This document shows, in pieces, positions 24,650 through 33,998 of a stretch of DNA of 64,000 nt. The notes under the pieces are model-generated. The model ran no database searches. It saw only the letters and a list, made by a program, of their open reading frames with translations, and had not been told where the DNA came from. Within the stretch, counting starts at the first letter, position 1. Every line of letters starts with the position of its first letter. Source of the stretch: Desulfoluna limicola (GTDB lineage: Bacteria; Desulfobacterota; Desulfobacteria; Desulfobacterales; Desulfolunaceae); the NCBI RefSeq assembly GCF_021654575.1, contig NZ_AP024488.1, positions 2,751,501 through 2,815,500 of the forward strand, written 5' to 3'. The translations under genes were made by a program, and so were the position numbers.

Positions 24650-26842
24650 CTACTCATCGTAGGATGCCACCAGGATCTCCCTGGATTTTGACCCGTCCGC
24701 GGGGCCAATAACACCGTCACGCTCCATGGCCTCAATAATTCGGGCGGCCCGGTTGTAACCGATGCGCAGGTGACGCTGGACACTGGAGATGGATGCCTGG
24801 CGGGTTCGCGTCACCAGGGCTACGGCCTCATCGTACTTCTCATCATAATCCGCCTCTCCCTCTTCGGCCGCAGCCGCTTCAGGTGGCGCCTCAAGAATGG
24901 AGCTATCGTACCCGGGGCCCTGCTGATCTTTCCAGAAGGCGATCAGCTCGTTCAACTCCTCATCGGAGATGAAGGCCCCGTGGATTCGCATCAACTTGGC
25001 AGTCCCCGGCGGCAGGTAGAGCATATCCCCCATGCCGAGGAGGTTCTCCGCCCCGTTGGAGTCAATGATGGTGCGTGAATCGATCTTGGAGGAGACCTGA
25101 AAGGAGATACGCGTAGGGAAGTTCGCCTTGATGATACCGGTGAGGACATCCACGCTGGGTCGCTGGGTGGCAAGAATGATGTGGATCCCGGAGGCACGTG
25201 CCATCTGGGCCAGACGGGTCAGGGCCACCTCCACATCCCGTGATGCCACCATCATGAGGTCGGCCAGCTCGTCGATGATGATCACGATAAAGGGCAGTTT
25301 TTCAAGGGGCTCTTCATCGTCCTCTTTTTTTGCCTCTTTGCTGGCCTTCTCTACCTTCTTGTTGAACTGGTCGATGTTTCGCACCTTGTGCTCGGCCAAA
25401 AGCTCATAACGGCGCTCCATCTCCCGCACGGCCCAGAAAAGGGCATTGGTGGCCTTTTTCATGTCCGTCACCACCGGCGTGATTAGATGGGGAATCCCGT
25501 TGTATACAGAAAGCTCGATGCGCTTGGGGTCGATCATGATCATGCGCACGTCATCCGGAGTCGATTTAAAAAGGAGGCTGGAGATCATGACATTGAGCCC
25601 CACACTCTTACCGGCACCGGTGGCCCCGGCGATAAGAAGATGGGGCATCTTGTTGAGCTCGGCAGAGATGGGGTTTCCCACGATATCATGGCCCAGGCAC
25701 ATGCAAAGCGGGGATTTGGACTTGATGAAGCCACTGGAGGTGACGATCTCTTTGAACCACACATTGCTTCGAACGGCGTTTGGCACCTCGATACCGATGG
25801 CATCCTTGCCCGGGATGGGGGCCACGATACGGATACTGATGGCCCGAAGCGCCAGGGCCAGGTCATCTGAGAGGTTCACAATCTTGTTGATCTTCACGCC
25901 GGGGGCCGGTTTGTACTCAAAAGTGGTGATGACAGGCCCTGGGGAGACTTCGGAGACCTTGCCCATCACCCCGAAGTCCTCGAGCTTTTTCTCCAGCAGC
26001 ACCGAGAGCATCCGCAGGCTCTCGTTATCCACAACAGCCCCCTCCTCTTCAACGGGGTCCATCAAGAATGAGATGGTGGGCAAGCGGAACCCTTTGGTGT
26101 CCCCCTTGGGGGTCATAAAGCTGAACTCTTCCTGCTGGGCCACGGTGGCGGTGTGGGCCTTTTTGGGCTTCACACTCTTGATTTTCACCTCGCAGAGCTC
26201 TGCCGGGGTGGGTTTTTCCACCTTGCGGTTGATCTTTCGTTCTTTGGTTCGGGCTGTTTTCACGCTCTTTTCCAGGTCTTTTTTCACCTGGAGCTGGGCG
26301 CGCTTCTCCCGTCTCGCCTGCATCGAGCGTTTGATAAATTGGTAAAGGGCGATAAAAGAAAACCCGGTGGAGAGAATCAACCCGATGAGAATCGCGACGC
26401 TGATGATGATGAGGCCGCCGGTGAGGTTGGTGTACTTTAACAGCGCCCCTTTGAGAAGGGTCCCCACCAATCCCCCTGCGGGGAATCGGTTTGTAAAGAG
26501 GGTGTAGTAGTCCATCCCTGAAATCATGGACAGGAGGGTCCCGGTGGAGAAAACGAGGATCAGGCCCCCGACGGTGATGTAATAAAGGCTTTTCCCTTCC
26601 CGGTTGCTCAGGAAATGAACGCTGGCGATGAGAAGCAGAATCGGAATCCAGAAGGCCCCCATCCCGGCGAGGCCGATGAGAAAGCCCGCAATATGGGCGC
26701 CCAGCAGGCCAAAGAGGTTGTGCACCTCCGCAGAGGCGCCGGCATGGTTGATGGACGGATCGGTCCAATTGTAAGAGACGAGACTGATCAGGGTCAACAC
26801 AACAAGAAAAAACAGCAGGGTACCGGCAATCTCTTTTCTCAT
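24650..26842 (-). CDS. ftsK: FtsK/SpoIIIE-type DNA translocase
   Basis: A 730-residue septal DNA motor that moves chromosome ends during division. The N-terminal 165 residues hold four transmembrane helices. A charged linker (about 170-260, with repeated Lys/Glu) is short compared with E. coli. The motor has a conserved beta domain (PGPVITTFEYKPAPGVK), Walker A GATGAGKS (406-413), Walker B IVIIIDELADLMM and ATQRPSVDVLTGIIKANFP. The C-terminal winged-helix gamma domain, which reads orientation sequences (KOPS), is present (TRTRQASISSVQRHLRIGYN, then RAARIIEAMERDGVIGP). It starts six bases after the rnj stop, so it shares its transcript. Confidence 0.95.
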   Translation of the reverse strand: MRKEIAGTLLFFLVVLTLISLVSYNWTDPSINHAGASAEVHNLFGLLGAHIAGFLIGLAGMGAFWIPILLLIASVHFLSNREGKSLYYITVGGLILVFSTGTLLSMISGMDYYTLFTNRFPAGGLVGTLLKGALLKYTNLTGGLIIISVAILIGLILSTGFSFIALYQFIKRSMQARREKRAQLQVKKDLEKSVKTARTKERKINRKVEKPTPAELCEVKIKSVKPKKAHTATVAQQEEFSFMTPKGDTKGFRLPTISFLMDPVEEEGAVVDNESLRMLSVLLEKKLEDFGVMGKVSEVSPGPVITTFEYKPAPGVKINKIVNLSDDLALALRAISIRIVAPIPGKDAIGIEVPNAVRSNVWFKEIVTSSGFIKSKSPLCMCLGHDIVGNPISAELNKMPHLLIAGATGAGKSVGLNVMISSLLFKSTPDDVRMIMIDPKRIELSVYNGIPHLITPVVTDMKKATNALFWAVREMERRYELLAEHKVRNIDQFNKKVEKASKEAKKEDDEEPLEKLPFIVIIIDELADLMMVASRDVEVALTRLAQMARASGIHIILATQRPSVDVLTGIIKANFPTRISFQVSSKIDSRTIIDSNGAENLLGMGDMLYLPPGTAKLMRIHGAFISDEELNELIAFWKDQQGPGYDSSILEAPPEAAAAEEGEADYDEKYDEAVALVTRTRQASISSVQRHLRIGYNRAARIIEAMERDGVIGPADGSKSREILVASYDE

Positions 26843-26848
26843 CCGAAT

Positions 26849-28531
26849 CTACAGCTCCATGATAACGGGAACGATGATGGGGCGCCGCTTGATGGTAAAG
26901 TTAAAATACTGACGCAGCGCCTTTTGAATTTTGGATCGGATCAGGTCGGTTCGATTGGGGGCATCCATTCCGATATCTTCGATCACCTCAAGGATCACGC
27001 ACTGGGCGTCGTCCAGAAGGTGGCCGGTGGCCGTCCAGAAGACAAACCCCCGGGAGACGATCTCCGGTCCGTATACAATGACACCGGTCTCTTCATCAAA
27101 GACGATGGTCACCACAACCAACCCGTCTTCGGCCAGCATCTGCCGTTCTTTGAGCACGCTGCGCCCGACATCCCCCACCCCTTTGCCGTCCACCAGCACG
27201 CGCCCCGTGGGCACCTTGCCATCCACATGGACGCCGTCTTCGTCGAAAACAATGACATGGCCGTTTTCCGCAAGAATGACATTCTCTTCAGGGATGCCCG
27301 CCGACTGGGCCAGCCGAGCATGGTGCACCAGGTGCCGGTACTCTCCATGGATGGGAATAAAATACTGGGGCCGGGTGAGGTGCATCATGGTCTTGAGCTC
27401 TTCCTGGTGGGCGTGACCGGAGACATGCACCGGTGCCGTCTTTTCGTACACCACGTTTGCCCCCAGGCGATAGATGGTGTTGATGATGCCGGCAATGGCC
27501 TTTTCGTTGCCCGGAATGATCTTGGAAGAGAAGACGATGGTGTCGTCTTTACGGATCTTGATGTGCTTGTGGGTCCCGGCGGCCATGCGGGCCAGGGCGC
27601 TCATGGGTTCTCCCTGGCTCCCGGTGGTGACGAGAATCAGGCGGTTGGCGGGAAAGTCGTTGATGCGCCGGATATCCAGCTCCATGCCTGCAGGAATATC
27701 AAGGTAGCCCAGTTCCCGGGCAATTTTAACGGTCAATTCCACGGAGCGTCCGCAGAAGACCATCTTGCACCCCTTCTTTTCGGCAATGTCCACAATCTGC
27801 TGGATACGAGCCACATTGGAAGCAAACAGGGCGACAACGATACGCCCTTCGGCATCGAAGGCGATGCGCCTCAGGGAGTCCGCTACCTCACTGTCGGAGA
27901 TGGTGTAGCCGTGCTTCTCCACGTTGGTTGAGTCGGATAAAAGGGCCAAAACCCCTTTTTCCCCATACCGCGCAAAGCTGTTCACGTCGGTCATGGTGGA
28001 CTCTTTGCCCGAAAGGCTGATCTTGAAGTCCCCCGTGTGGACAACCACGCCCCGCGGCGTCCGAACGGCAAGTCCCACCCCGTCCACCGTGGAGTGGCTC
28101 ACCCGGATGGGGTCCACTTCAAAGGGACCGATACGCAGGAGCTCCCCCGCATGAAAGGCATTCAGGGTGGCAGACCCCAACCCCGCCTGCTCTTCGAGTT
28201 TTCTGCGGACCACCCCTAAGGTAAAGGGGGTGCCGTATACCGGGACATCCACCTCACGCAACAGGTACGGCAGGGCTCCGATGTGATCTTCATGGGCGTG
28301 TGTGAGAACCACCGCAAGGACACGAGAGGCGTTCTGCTTGATGTAATCCATGGCCGGGATGACGATATCGATCCCCAGCATGTAATCTTCCGGAAACATC
28401 AGTCCGGCATCGATGATAATCGCATCATCCCCGTACTCGATCACCATCATGTTAAGGCCGATCTCGCCAAGGCCTCCCAGCGGAATGATTTTCAAGGCCT
28501 TCTTGCCTTCCGGTGACACCATGTTTTCCAT
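26849..28531 (-). CDS. rnj: Ribonuclease J
   Basis: A 560-residue metallo-beta-lactamase/beta-CASP ribonuclease with endo- and 5'-3' exonuclease roles in RNA turnover. PLGGLGEIGLNM opens the domain. The zinc motif is LTHAHEDHIGALPYLL (77-92). Later come HSTVDGVGLAVRT, VHTGDFK, LLSDSTNVEKHGYT, LVTTGSQGEPMSALARMA (beta-CASP) and HVSGHAHQEELK. The C-terminal end has SRGFVFW and a small domain ending ALRQYFNFTIKRRPIIVPVIMEL. Length and motifs are those of an intact enzyme. It is upstream of ftsK in one operon. RNase J rather than RNase E as a main turnover enzyme is usual in Desulfobacterota. Confidence 0.95.
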   Translation of the reverse strand: MENMVSPEGKKALKIIPLGGLGEIGLNMMVIEYGDDAIIIDAGLMFPEDYMLGIDIVIPAMDYIKQNASRVLAVVLTHAHEDHIGALPYLLREVDVPVYGTPFTLGVVRRKLEEQAGLGSATLNAFHAGELLRIGPFEVDPIRVSHSTVDGVGLAVRTPRGVVVHTGDFKISLSGKESTMTDVNSFARYGEKGVLALLSDSTNVEKHGYTISDSEVADSLRRIAFDAEGRIVVALFASNVARIQQIVDIAEKKGCKMVFCGRSVELTVKIARELGYLDIPAGMELDIRRINDFPANRLILVTTGSQGEPMSALARMAAGTHKHIKIRKDDTIVFSSKIIPGNEKAIAGIINTIYRLGANVVYEKTAPVHVSGHAHQEELKTMMHLTRPQYFIPIHGEYRHLVHHARLAQSAGIPEENVILAENGHVIVFDEDGVHVDGKVPTGRVLVDGKGVGDVGRSVLKERQMLAEDGLVVVTIVFDEETGVIVYGPEIVSRGFVFWTATGHLLDDAQCVILEVIEDIGMDAPNRTDLIRSKIQKALRQYFNFTIKRRPIIVPVIMEL

Positions 28532-28598
28532 CTATTCACCCATTTTCTTCATTTCGATTGTCGACCGGATTGTAAGATCAACAGCACTCTCCCAAGGC

Positions 28599-28931
28599 TC
28601 AAGAGAGAACTCCGGCGGCCTCAAAGAGGGCATCCATCCGACGAACAAGCCAGAGAAACTGCCGGTCGGTAGCATAGCCGATGCAGTGACAGGTAACCCG
28701 TTTCCTTGTCCGGACGAGCAATTCACAGGAAAGGCGCCCGGGGCTCAATTCAAGGGCAAACACATGAGGGGCACACTCTGCGTGATCCTGCTGCACCTCA
28801 CTGAGAAGCTCCCCGTCAATGGGAAGCCAGTAGAGATCTCCCACGGGCGAGTGTTCCAAGTTGCCGTCAAGCCAGGCTTTGATCTTTTCGTGATCCTCGG
28901 GCCTCAGTTCATCAATGACATACTGTTTCAT
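28599..28931 (-). CDS. Small protein of unknown function
   Basis: Not recognised. A 110-residue soluble protein starting MKQYVIDELRPEDHEKIKAW. It has a predicted mixed alpha/beta order: helix, GDLYWLPIDGELL, HVFALELSPGRLSCELLVRT and VTCHCIGYATDRQFLWLVRRM. Four Cys residues are present, two in CHC, without a clear metal-binding spacing. The codon use and composition match the neighbours. It lies 67 bases upstream of rnj and 159 bases downstream of the ferredoxin terminator, so it may head the rnj-ftsK transcript. It looks like a real, lineage-restricted protein. Confidence 0.6.
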   Translation of the reverse strand: MKQYVIDELRPEDHEKIKAWLDGNLEHSPVGDLYWLPIDGELLSEVQQDHAECAPHVFALELSPGRLSCELLVRTRKRVTCHCIGYATDRQFLWLVRRMDALFEAAGVLS

Positions 28932-29090
28932 AAACCAAACGATCCCACTTTTACGAGGTATATATAAAAAAACGACGTATCACAGATTGCTTCCCCAGGC
29001 AAGGTAGTTGTTCCACCAATGCCTGCACTGAAAACACGAAAGTATGCGTATTCAAAGGAGGATTTGAAAGGTAAGTCCGAAAGGGCGGGA

Positions 29091-29130
29091 AAAAAAATCC
29101 CCGACTACACCGAAAGGTGTATCGGGGATT
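29091..29130 (-). terminator. Intrinsic terminator after ferredoxin
   Basis: AATCCCCGA and TACACC pair with GGTGTA and TCGGGGATT across a GAAA loop, with one bulged base. On the minus strand a run of eight T follows. It ends 17 bases past the ferredoxin stop. Confidence 0.9.
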
Positions 29131-29147
29131 CATAAAGAAAACGTCAA

Positions 29148-29336
29148 CTAGTTTTCTTCAACAACAATTGCGTCAGATTCGCAAACTTCGATGCAGCTTT
29201 CGCAACCAAGGCACTCTTCGGCGTTTACAGGATCGGACTTGCCGTCCTTCATCTCAAATACCTCAGTGGGGCATACGTCTACACATTCTTCACAACCGGT
29301 GCACTTTGCTGCGTCTACTTTAGGATCGAAACCCAT
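29148..29336 (-). CDS. 2[4Fe-4S] ferredoxin
   Basis: A 62-residue low-potential electron carrier with two full cluster motifs: CTGCEECVDVCP (Cys 12, 15, 18, 22) and CLGCESCIEVCE (Cys 42, 45, 48, 52). The second lacks the usual Pro after the last Cys. Acidic throughout, as expected for this family. AAGGAGG lies seven bases before the ATG. It has its own promoter-like region and terminator, so it is a single-gene unit, probably a highly expressed general ferredoxin for anaerobic metabolism. The partner enzymes are not in the window. Confidence 0.95.
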   Translation of the reverse strand: MGFDPKVDAAKCTGCEECVDVCPTEVFEMKDGKSDPVNAEECLGCESCIEVCESDAIVVEEN

Positions 29337-29439
29337 CTTTAAGCCTCCTTAAAATTATTCAGTTATATTCTCACCCAAACTAAAATCAGGCGCAAGACGC
29401 CTGAGAATAATCTGTCATGTCGAAGTCAGGTATATTCAT

Positions 29440-29464
29440 TATATATTTTGCAGGGGCTGTCAAC
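29440..29464 (-). promoter_or_regulatory. Candidate promoter of the ferredoxin gene
   Basis: On the minus strand TTGACA (29463-29458) is followed by an AT-rich stretch with TATAAT only 14 bases on, a shorter gap than normal. A -10 box a few bases later is also possible. Confidence 0.4.
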
Positions 29465-29511
29465 ATGGTTTTAAAAAAAAAGAGCCCCGTCAATAAGCAC
29501 CCGACCAATCA

Positions 29512-30438
29512 CTAGCCCGGGGAGACCTGCTCCAGCAGAACAAACAAAACATTGCCTTTAATTTCAACATCTTCCCCCTGGTATTCCACAGAAGAAACAC
29601 CAGCCCCCTGAATAAACCCGTTAAAGACATTATACGGGTGTTCACTACCAGTGATAAATATCCTGACCGTGACGGGCTCATCACCCGTTACATCCCCCAC
29701 ACAGACCGCCGACCCAAGCGATTCTCCGGCAAGGAGCTTTTCCAGGATCTCCCCGGACAATCGCCCCTGTCGAAGCACCCCCACCTCTTCAAGGGAACAC
29801 CCATACTCCTCTACCAGCTCAATAGCCTCCCGGCTGTCCGTCACAAAAACGCGGTCCCTGCACGGCCCCTCTTCTCCAACAAAAAGCGTGGACCAGGCGG
29901 AAAGACGCTTCAACATCTTAACGTCCCCGGACGTTTCCGAAAGGCATGGAGACTCGGTAAGTTCGGGAACATCCCCTTTTAAAGCATCCAAAAGATCCTG
30001 CTGCATCTTGTCGATCTCGGCCAGATCCCGCTGGAGCTCCCGGCTGCGCAGATCGTACTCTGCCGCCAGACTGAGCAATGCCCGGGCCGCCGTCTGGGCA
30101 TCGGCACCCTCATCCTGAGCCGGCCCACCCTCCACCTGACGCAAAAGTTCGCTTTTGATCTGTGAGGTCAGCAGCTCATCCAGAGGGTCAACCCGCCGGC
30201 CCAGCCCCATGGCGTAGGTGGCGACCCCCTCCTGATGAAGCCCGCTGAATCGTCGCCAATCCGCCAGAAGAGCGCTGAGCTTACGGGCTTCTTCGGGGGA
30301 CGGGCCCAGGGCGGTCAGCCCCCCGGGCACCGGATCGTCTGGTGACGCAACAATAACGGCCACCTCATCAAACAGGTGTTTCAAGTCATCGGCGAGGGCA
30401 TCGGAAACGTGGGTATGGGGAAAGTATCGTACACGCAT
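29512..30438 (-). CDS. Uncharacterised protein in the tmk-cysKS operon
   Basis: Not recognised. A 308-residue soluble protein starting MRVRYFPHTHVSDALADDLK. The N-terminal third seems to be alpha/beta with EVAVIVASPDDPVP and a GLGRRVDPLDELL segment. The middle (about 100-160) is a long charged helical region with RSRELQRDLAEIDKMQQDLL that is likely coiled coil. The C-terminal part has ARQGRL-like and DEPVTVRIFITGSEHPYNVF strands and ends in a short beta hairpin (VEIKGNVLFVLLEQ). It starts 38 bases after the cysKS stop in the same direction, so it is probably co-expressed. Its link to cysteine metabolism is unproven. Confidence 0.6.
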   Translation of the reverse strand: MRVRYFPHTHVSDALADDLKHLFDEVAVIVASPDDPVPGGLTALGPSPEEARKLSALLADWRRFSGLHQEGVATYAMGLGRRVDPLDELLTSQIKSELLRQVEGGPAQDEGADAQTAARALLSLAAEYDLRSRELQRDLAEIDKMQQDLLDALKGDVPELTESPCLSETSGDVKMLKRLSAWSTLFVGEEGPCRDRVFVTDSREAIELVEEYGCSLEEVGVLRQGRLSGEILEKLLAGESLGSAVCVGDVTGDEPVTVRIFITGSEHPYNVFNGFIQGAGVSSVEYQGEDVEIKGNVLFVLLEQVSPG

Positions 30439-30476
30439 GGGGTGCTTCCTTATATATAAAAGGTGTGTTCTTTGGT

Positions 30477-32819
30477 TTATGATAACGAATGGGTTTCGGC
30501 TTGCCTGCGCGGCTTAACGGCACGGGCATCACGAACGGTGACGCCCAAGGCCACCAGTCGGTCACGAAGGGCATCGGAACGGTCCCACTCGCCCTTTTCC
30601 CGGGCCTCAGCCCTCTCGGCAAGAAGGCCTTCCACCTCATCACGGTGACATCCCTCTCCGGCTGAAAAATCAAACACCCCCAGTACCTGATCCACATCGC
30701 GGAAAATTTTAAGGACTTCCCTTGATCCATCCGCATCGATCCACCCCTCACCCATCAGAGCATTGATCCGCCGAATTGCCCGAAAAATCACCGCAAGGGT
30801 CCGGGAGACGTTGAGGTCGTCATCCATGGCATCGATGAGTCCCCGCCGGATATCGTACACCACCTGATCCAAATCGGCATAAGGGCGACCGGTTTCACGT
30901 TTCATCAATGCCCTGGTACAGGCATCAATTTTTGCAAGGGCCTTCGCCGACTCTTCAAGGCGCTCGGGGGAAAAACTGAGTGGCTTGCCATAGTGACCGG
31001 AAAGAAGCCAATACCGAAGCACCCTGCCATCAAAGCCCAAGGCCTCGATCTCTTCAAGGGTGACCCGGGATCCGTTCCCATCCATTTTCCGCCCATGGGC
31101 GAGAACCCTGTCGCAATGCAGCCAGAAGCGCGCCAGGGGACCACCGGTCAGGGCACGGGCAATGGCCTCTTCGTTTTCATGGTGGGGAAAAAGCAGCTCC
31201 CGGCTGCTGGTGTGGATATCAAAACCGCCCCCCAAAAAGGCCATGGAGATGGCTGCGCACTGCACGTGAAGCGACGGTCGAACACGCCCCCAACGCGTCG
31301 CAATGCTGACCCCCATCTCCCGCTCCCTGCCGCTTGTTCGCTTGAACAGGGTAAAGTCCCGGGGGTTTTCCTTTTCATACTCGTCAAGATCCACGGTGGC
31401 GCCCAAGCGGATCTTGTCCAGATCCACACCGGACATGGCCCCGTAGTTCTCCACCTGGGAGATATCAAAGTAGACGGAGCGCAACTTTTCATAGGCGACC
31501 CCTTTTTTCAGCAGCTCTTCGGTGACAGAGACCATTTTGTCCACATGCTCGCTCACCTTGGGGCAGGCCTCGGCGGGCTTGATGAAAAGGGCGGCAAGGT
31601 CCTTGTGAAAAAAGTCGATCCAGTGCCCGGTGAATTCGGCCAGGGGCACCCCTTTTTCGGCGGCACCTGCAATGGTCTTGTCATCCAGGTCTGTGATATT
31701 GATGATATGTCGGACTGCAAAGCCCCTGAAGGTGAGGTAGCGACTGAGAAGATCGGAAAAGAGAAACCGACGCATCAGGGACAGATCCATGCGCTGATGG
31801 ACCGTAGGCCCGCAGGAGTACAGGGTCACCACCCCGGGTTCCTTCGGAGCAAACATCTCCTTGCGCCCGGTACGCGTGTTGCAGAGCATGGGACCGGGCT
31901 TGTCTTTTACGGAAAAAAGGTGGGTGGAGAGATAGCGTTCCCCGCCGTCGGGCAAAATCACCACCACCGTCCCCGACGTCATGACCTCCGCCTGCCTGAT
32001 GGCAGCGACAAGGGCAGCACCGCTGCTCATCCCCACAAAGAGCCCCTCTTCTGCGGCAAGCCTGCGGGTCATCTCAAAGGCTTCGTCGTCTTCGACGTTG
32101 ACCTTGGCATCCAGCCGGTTCCGTTCGTAAATACCGGGTGCGAGGGCCTCTTTCATGTTCTTGAGCCCCTGGATCCCATGACCGAGGTAGGGCTCCACCC
32201 CCACAATCCGGATCCCTTCGCGGTACTCCTTCATCCGACGGGAGAGCCCCATGAGGGTACCCGTGGTCCCCATGGAGGCCACCACACAGTCCACCTGCCC
32301 CTCACACTGGTCCCAGATTTCCACCGCCGTGCCATGGTAATGGGCCATCCAGTTGGCCGGAGAGCCGTACTGGTTGCTGCGGTAGTAGAGTTCAGGGGCC
32401 TCAGACACCAGCCGGGTTACCTCGGTGATGGCGCCGTCGGTCCCTAAGTGGCCGGGGGTAAGGACAATCTCGGCCCCCCGGGCCCGCAAAATCTTTTGGC
32501 GCTCTTCGCTCACCGCCTCGCTCATGGCGAGCTTCAGCCGGTACCCCTTCACCGAACAGACCAAGGCCAGCCCGATGCCGGTGTTGCCGCTGGTCGCTTC
32601 AATGACCGTCTTGTCCGGTGTCAGCTCCCCATTTTTTTCTCCGTATTCAATCATGGAGAGGGCCGCCCGGTCCTTGATGGAGCCACCGGGGTTGACATAC
32701 TCCAGTTTGGCTAAAATACGGACGTTGGGGTTGGGGTTCAGCCGCGCAATCTCCACAAGGGGGGTATGGCCGATGGCATCCAGTATCGTATGGGTCTTCA
32801 TTGCCGCTGCCCTTTTCAT
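30477..32819 (-). CDS. Fusion of cysteine synthase (CysK/CysM) with a CysRS-like domain lacking ATP-site motifs
   Basis: A 780-residue two-part protein. Residues 1-305 are an O-acetylserine sulfhydrylase: PGGSIKDRA with the PLP Lys49, SGNTG (78-82), MGTTGT (183-188) and GMSSGAA. From about 310 the protein is homologous to cysteinyl-tRNA synthetase: YSCGPTV, INITDLDDKTI, FPHHENEEAIA, YWLLSGHY and the C-terminal DDLNVSRTL region. All four zinc ligands that bind cysteine in CysRS are kept (Cys336, Cys521, His546, Glu550). Both ATP signatures are not: HIGH aligns with DLSL (345-348) and KMSKS with KMDGN (578-582), with no gap. The conserved Trp before the second Cys is also replaced. It overlaps the tmk stop by four bases. 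It may not be a working tRNA ligase. A normal cysS should exist elsewhere. Confidence 0.85.
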   Translation of the reverse strand: MKRAAAMKTHTILDAIGHTPLVEIARLNPNPNVRILAKLEYVNPGGSIKDRAALSMIEYGEKNGELTPDKTVIEATSGNTGIGLALVCSVKGYRLKLAMSEAVSEERQKILRARGAEIVLTPGHLGTDGAITEVTRLVSEAPELYYRSNQYGSPANWMAHYHGTAVEIWDQCEGQVDCVVASMGTTGTLMGLSRRMKEYREGIRIVGVEPYLGHGIQGLKNMKEALAPGIYERNRLDAKVNVEDDEAFEMTRRLAAEEGLFVGMSSGAALVAAIRQAEVMTSGTVVVILPDGGERYLSTHLFSVKDKPGPMLCNTRTGRKEMFAPKEPGVVTLYSCGPTVHQRMDLSLMRRFLFSDLLSRYLTFRGFAVRHIINITDLDDKTIAGAAEKGVPLAEFTGHWIDFFHKDLAALFIKPAEACPKVSEHVDKMVSVTEELLKKGVAYEKLRSVYFDISQVENYGAMSGVDLDKIRLGATVDLDEYEKENPRDFTLFKRTSGREREMGVSIATRWGRVRPSLHVQCAAISMAFLGGGFDIHTSSRELLFPHHENEEAIARALTGGPLARFWLHCDRVLAHGRKMDGNGSRVTLEEIEALGFDGRVLRYWLLSGHYGKPLSFSPERLEESAKALAKIDACTRALMKRETGRPYADLDQVVYDIRRGLIDAMDDDLNVSRTLAVIFRAIRRINALMGEGWIDADGSREVLKIFRDVDQVLGVFDFSAGEGCHRDEVEGLLAERAEAREKGEWDRSDALRDRLVALGVTVRDARAVKPRRQAETHSLS

Positions 32820-33460
32820 CCCTTGCTCCGGGCCAATCGAGCATCGATGGCCACCAGGATCTCTTCGGTTACCTCATCGGGCGTGAGGGTGGCATCAACC
32901 AACACAAACCGCCCCGGCTCCTTGGCGGCCAGCGCCAGATACCCCTGCCTCACCTTCTCGTGGAAGACAAGGGCCTCATTTTCAAATCGGGATTCGGCCA
33001 CGGTTCGATCCCCCGACTCTATGGCTGATATGGCCCGCTTCAATCCAACCTCAGGGGGCAGATCCAGAAGCAGGGTCAGGTCGGGCCGAAGGTCTTTAAG
33101 GACCATGGCATGAATCTTTTCTATCACCTCAAGATCCAGGCCCCGGGCATACCCCTGATAGGCTGTGGTGGCATCGAAGAAACGGTCACTCACCACCACA
33201 TCGCCTGCGGCAAGGCAGGGGCGCACCCTCTCGCCGAGGTGCTGGGCCCGGTCAGCGGCGTAAAGAAACAGTTCGGCCAGAGACGTAAGCTCCCTGTTCT
33301 CCGGGTCAAGCAGTATCGCCCGGATCTTTTTTCCAATGGAGGTATCACCGGGTTCACGGGTGAGCACACACCGCCGCCCTTTTTTTTCCAGGTGGGCCGC
33401 AATACGTTTCATCTGGGTGCTCTTTCCGGAGCCCTCAATCCCCTCAAGGGTAATCAGCAT
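32816..33460 (-). CDS. tmk: Thymidylate kinase
   Basis: A 214-residue dTMP kinase, the usual length, making dTDP for DNA synthesis. The P-loop is EGIEGSGKSTQ (6-16), followed by LTREPGDTSIGKKIR (DR/REPGG motif in slightly changed form). VVSDRFFDATTAYQGYARGL is the conserved DRY/F block and LTLLLDLPPEVGLKR the later DLPPE block. GAGGA lies before the ATG at 33460. It is the first gene of a leftward operon with the CysK-CysRS fusion (4-base overlap) and the unknown 308-residue protein. Confidence 0.95.
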   Translation of the reverse strand: MLITLEGIEGSGKSTQMKRIAAHLEKKGRRCVLTREPGDTSIGKKIRAILLDPENRELTSLAELFLYAADRAQHLGERVRPCLAAGDVVVSDRFFDATTAYQGYARGLDLEVIEKIHAMVLKDLRPDLTLLLDLPPEVGLKRAISAIESGDRTVAESRFENEALVFHEKVRQGYLALAAKEPGRFVLVDATLTPDEVTEEILVAIDARLARSKG

Positions 33461-33998
33461 AATCGTTCCTCAACTCGTATCTTTAAGATGGCCTCGTGAA
33501 GCGCAAAACACGTGACATTCACATGCGTATACAGGGGAAACCTGTTGCCACCAGGTGTATTCACCCGTGGCGTGTGACACACCCGGCATCCCGTGATGCT
33601 GTTTGAACACAGCAGGTCTCGCGCGCGGACGGCGCCAGGCCATGTTCAGCTTGACTTTTCAAGGTATTCAGGGTTTAAACTTGGTGTCTTCGCAAAGGCT
33701 CCAGCCTCCGCTAAACCCTGGCAGCCGGGACCGGGCCGGCGCAGCAACCGACGGCATGCTCCCAACAGGTTAAGATGACACCCCACACACTCCCTTGACG
33801 AGGGCCTGGAGTGTGTCCTTGCAGACCCTTTCGGTTTGTGGACGGCATCATACGTGATGACTGCGCAAAAAGTCAAAGCCGCAGTCATCCTCCGACACAT
33901 CGGCGACCTCCATACCCAGTCATGCAGGCAACGGGCAAGGCACCTTTAAACTGCCGAAGCCGCCACGGACTGGAGAGCTCAACCCATCCCCAGCACCC
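33461..33998. other. Divergent intergenic region tmk/lptD
   Basis: About 540 bases between divergently read tmk and lptD. It must hold both promoters. A short hairpin GACTGCG...CGCAGTC lies near 33860-33886. No gene or repeat end is supported here, although several overlapping short frames exist on both strands. Confidence 0.45.

Noticed and set aside
26615..27931. Long plus-strand open frame across ftsK and rnj
   Set aside because: It spans two well supported genes on the other strand and shows no domain.
28951..29133. 60-codon frame overlapping the ferredoxin terminator
   Set aside because: It reads through the terminator hairpin and has no sensible protein features.
30993..32447. Long open frame (484 codons) opposite the CysK-CysRS fusion
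   Set aside because: Composition and lack of motifs mark it as an antisense shadow. The opposite strand encodes clear CysK and CysRS-like domains.
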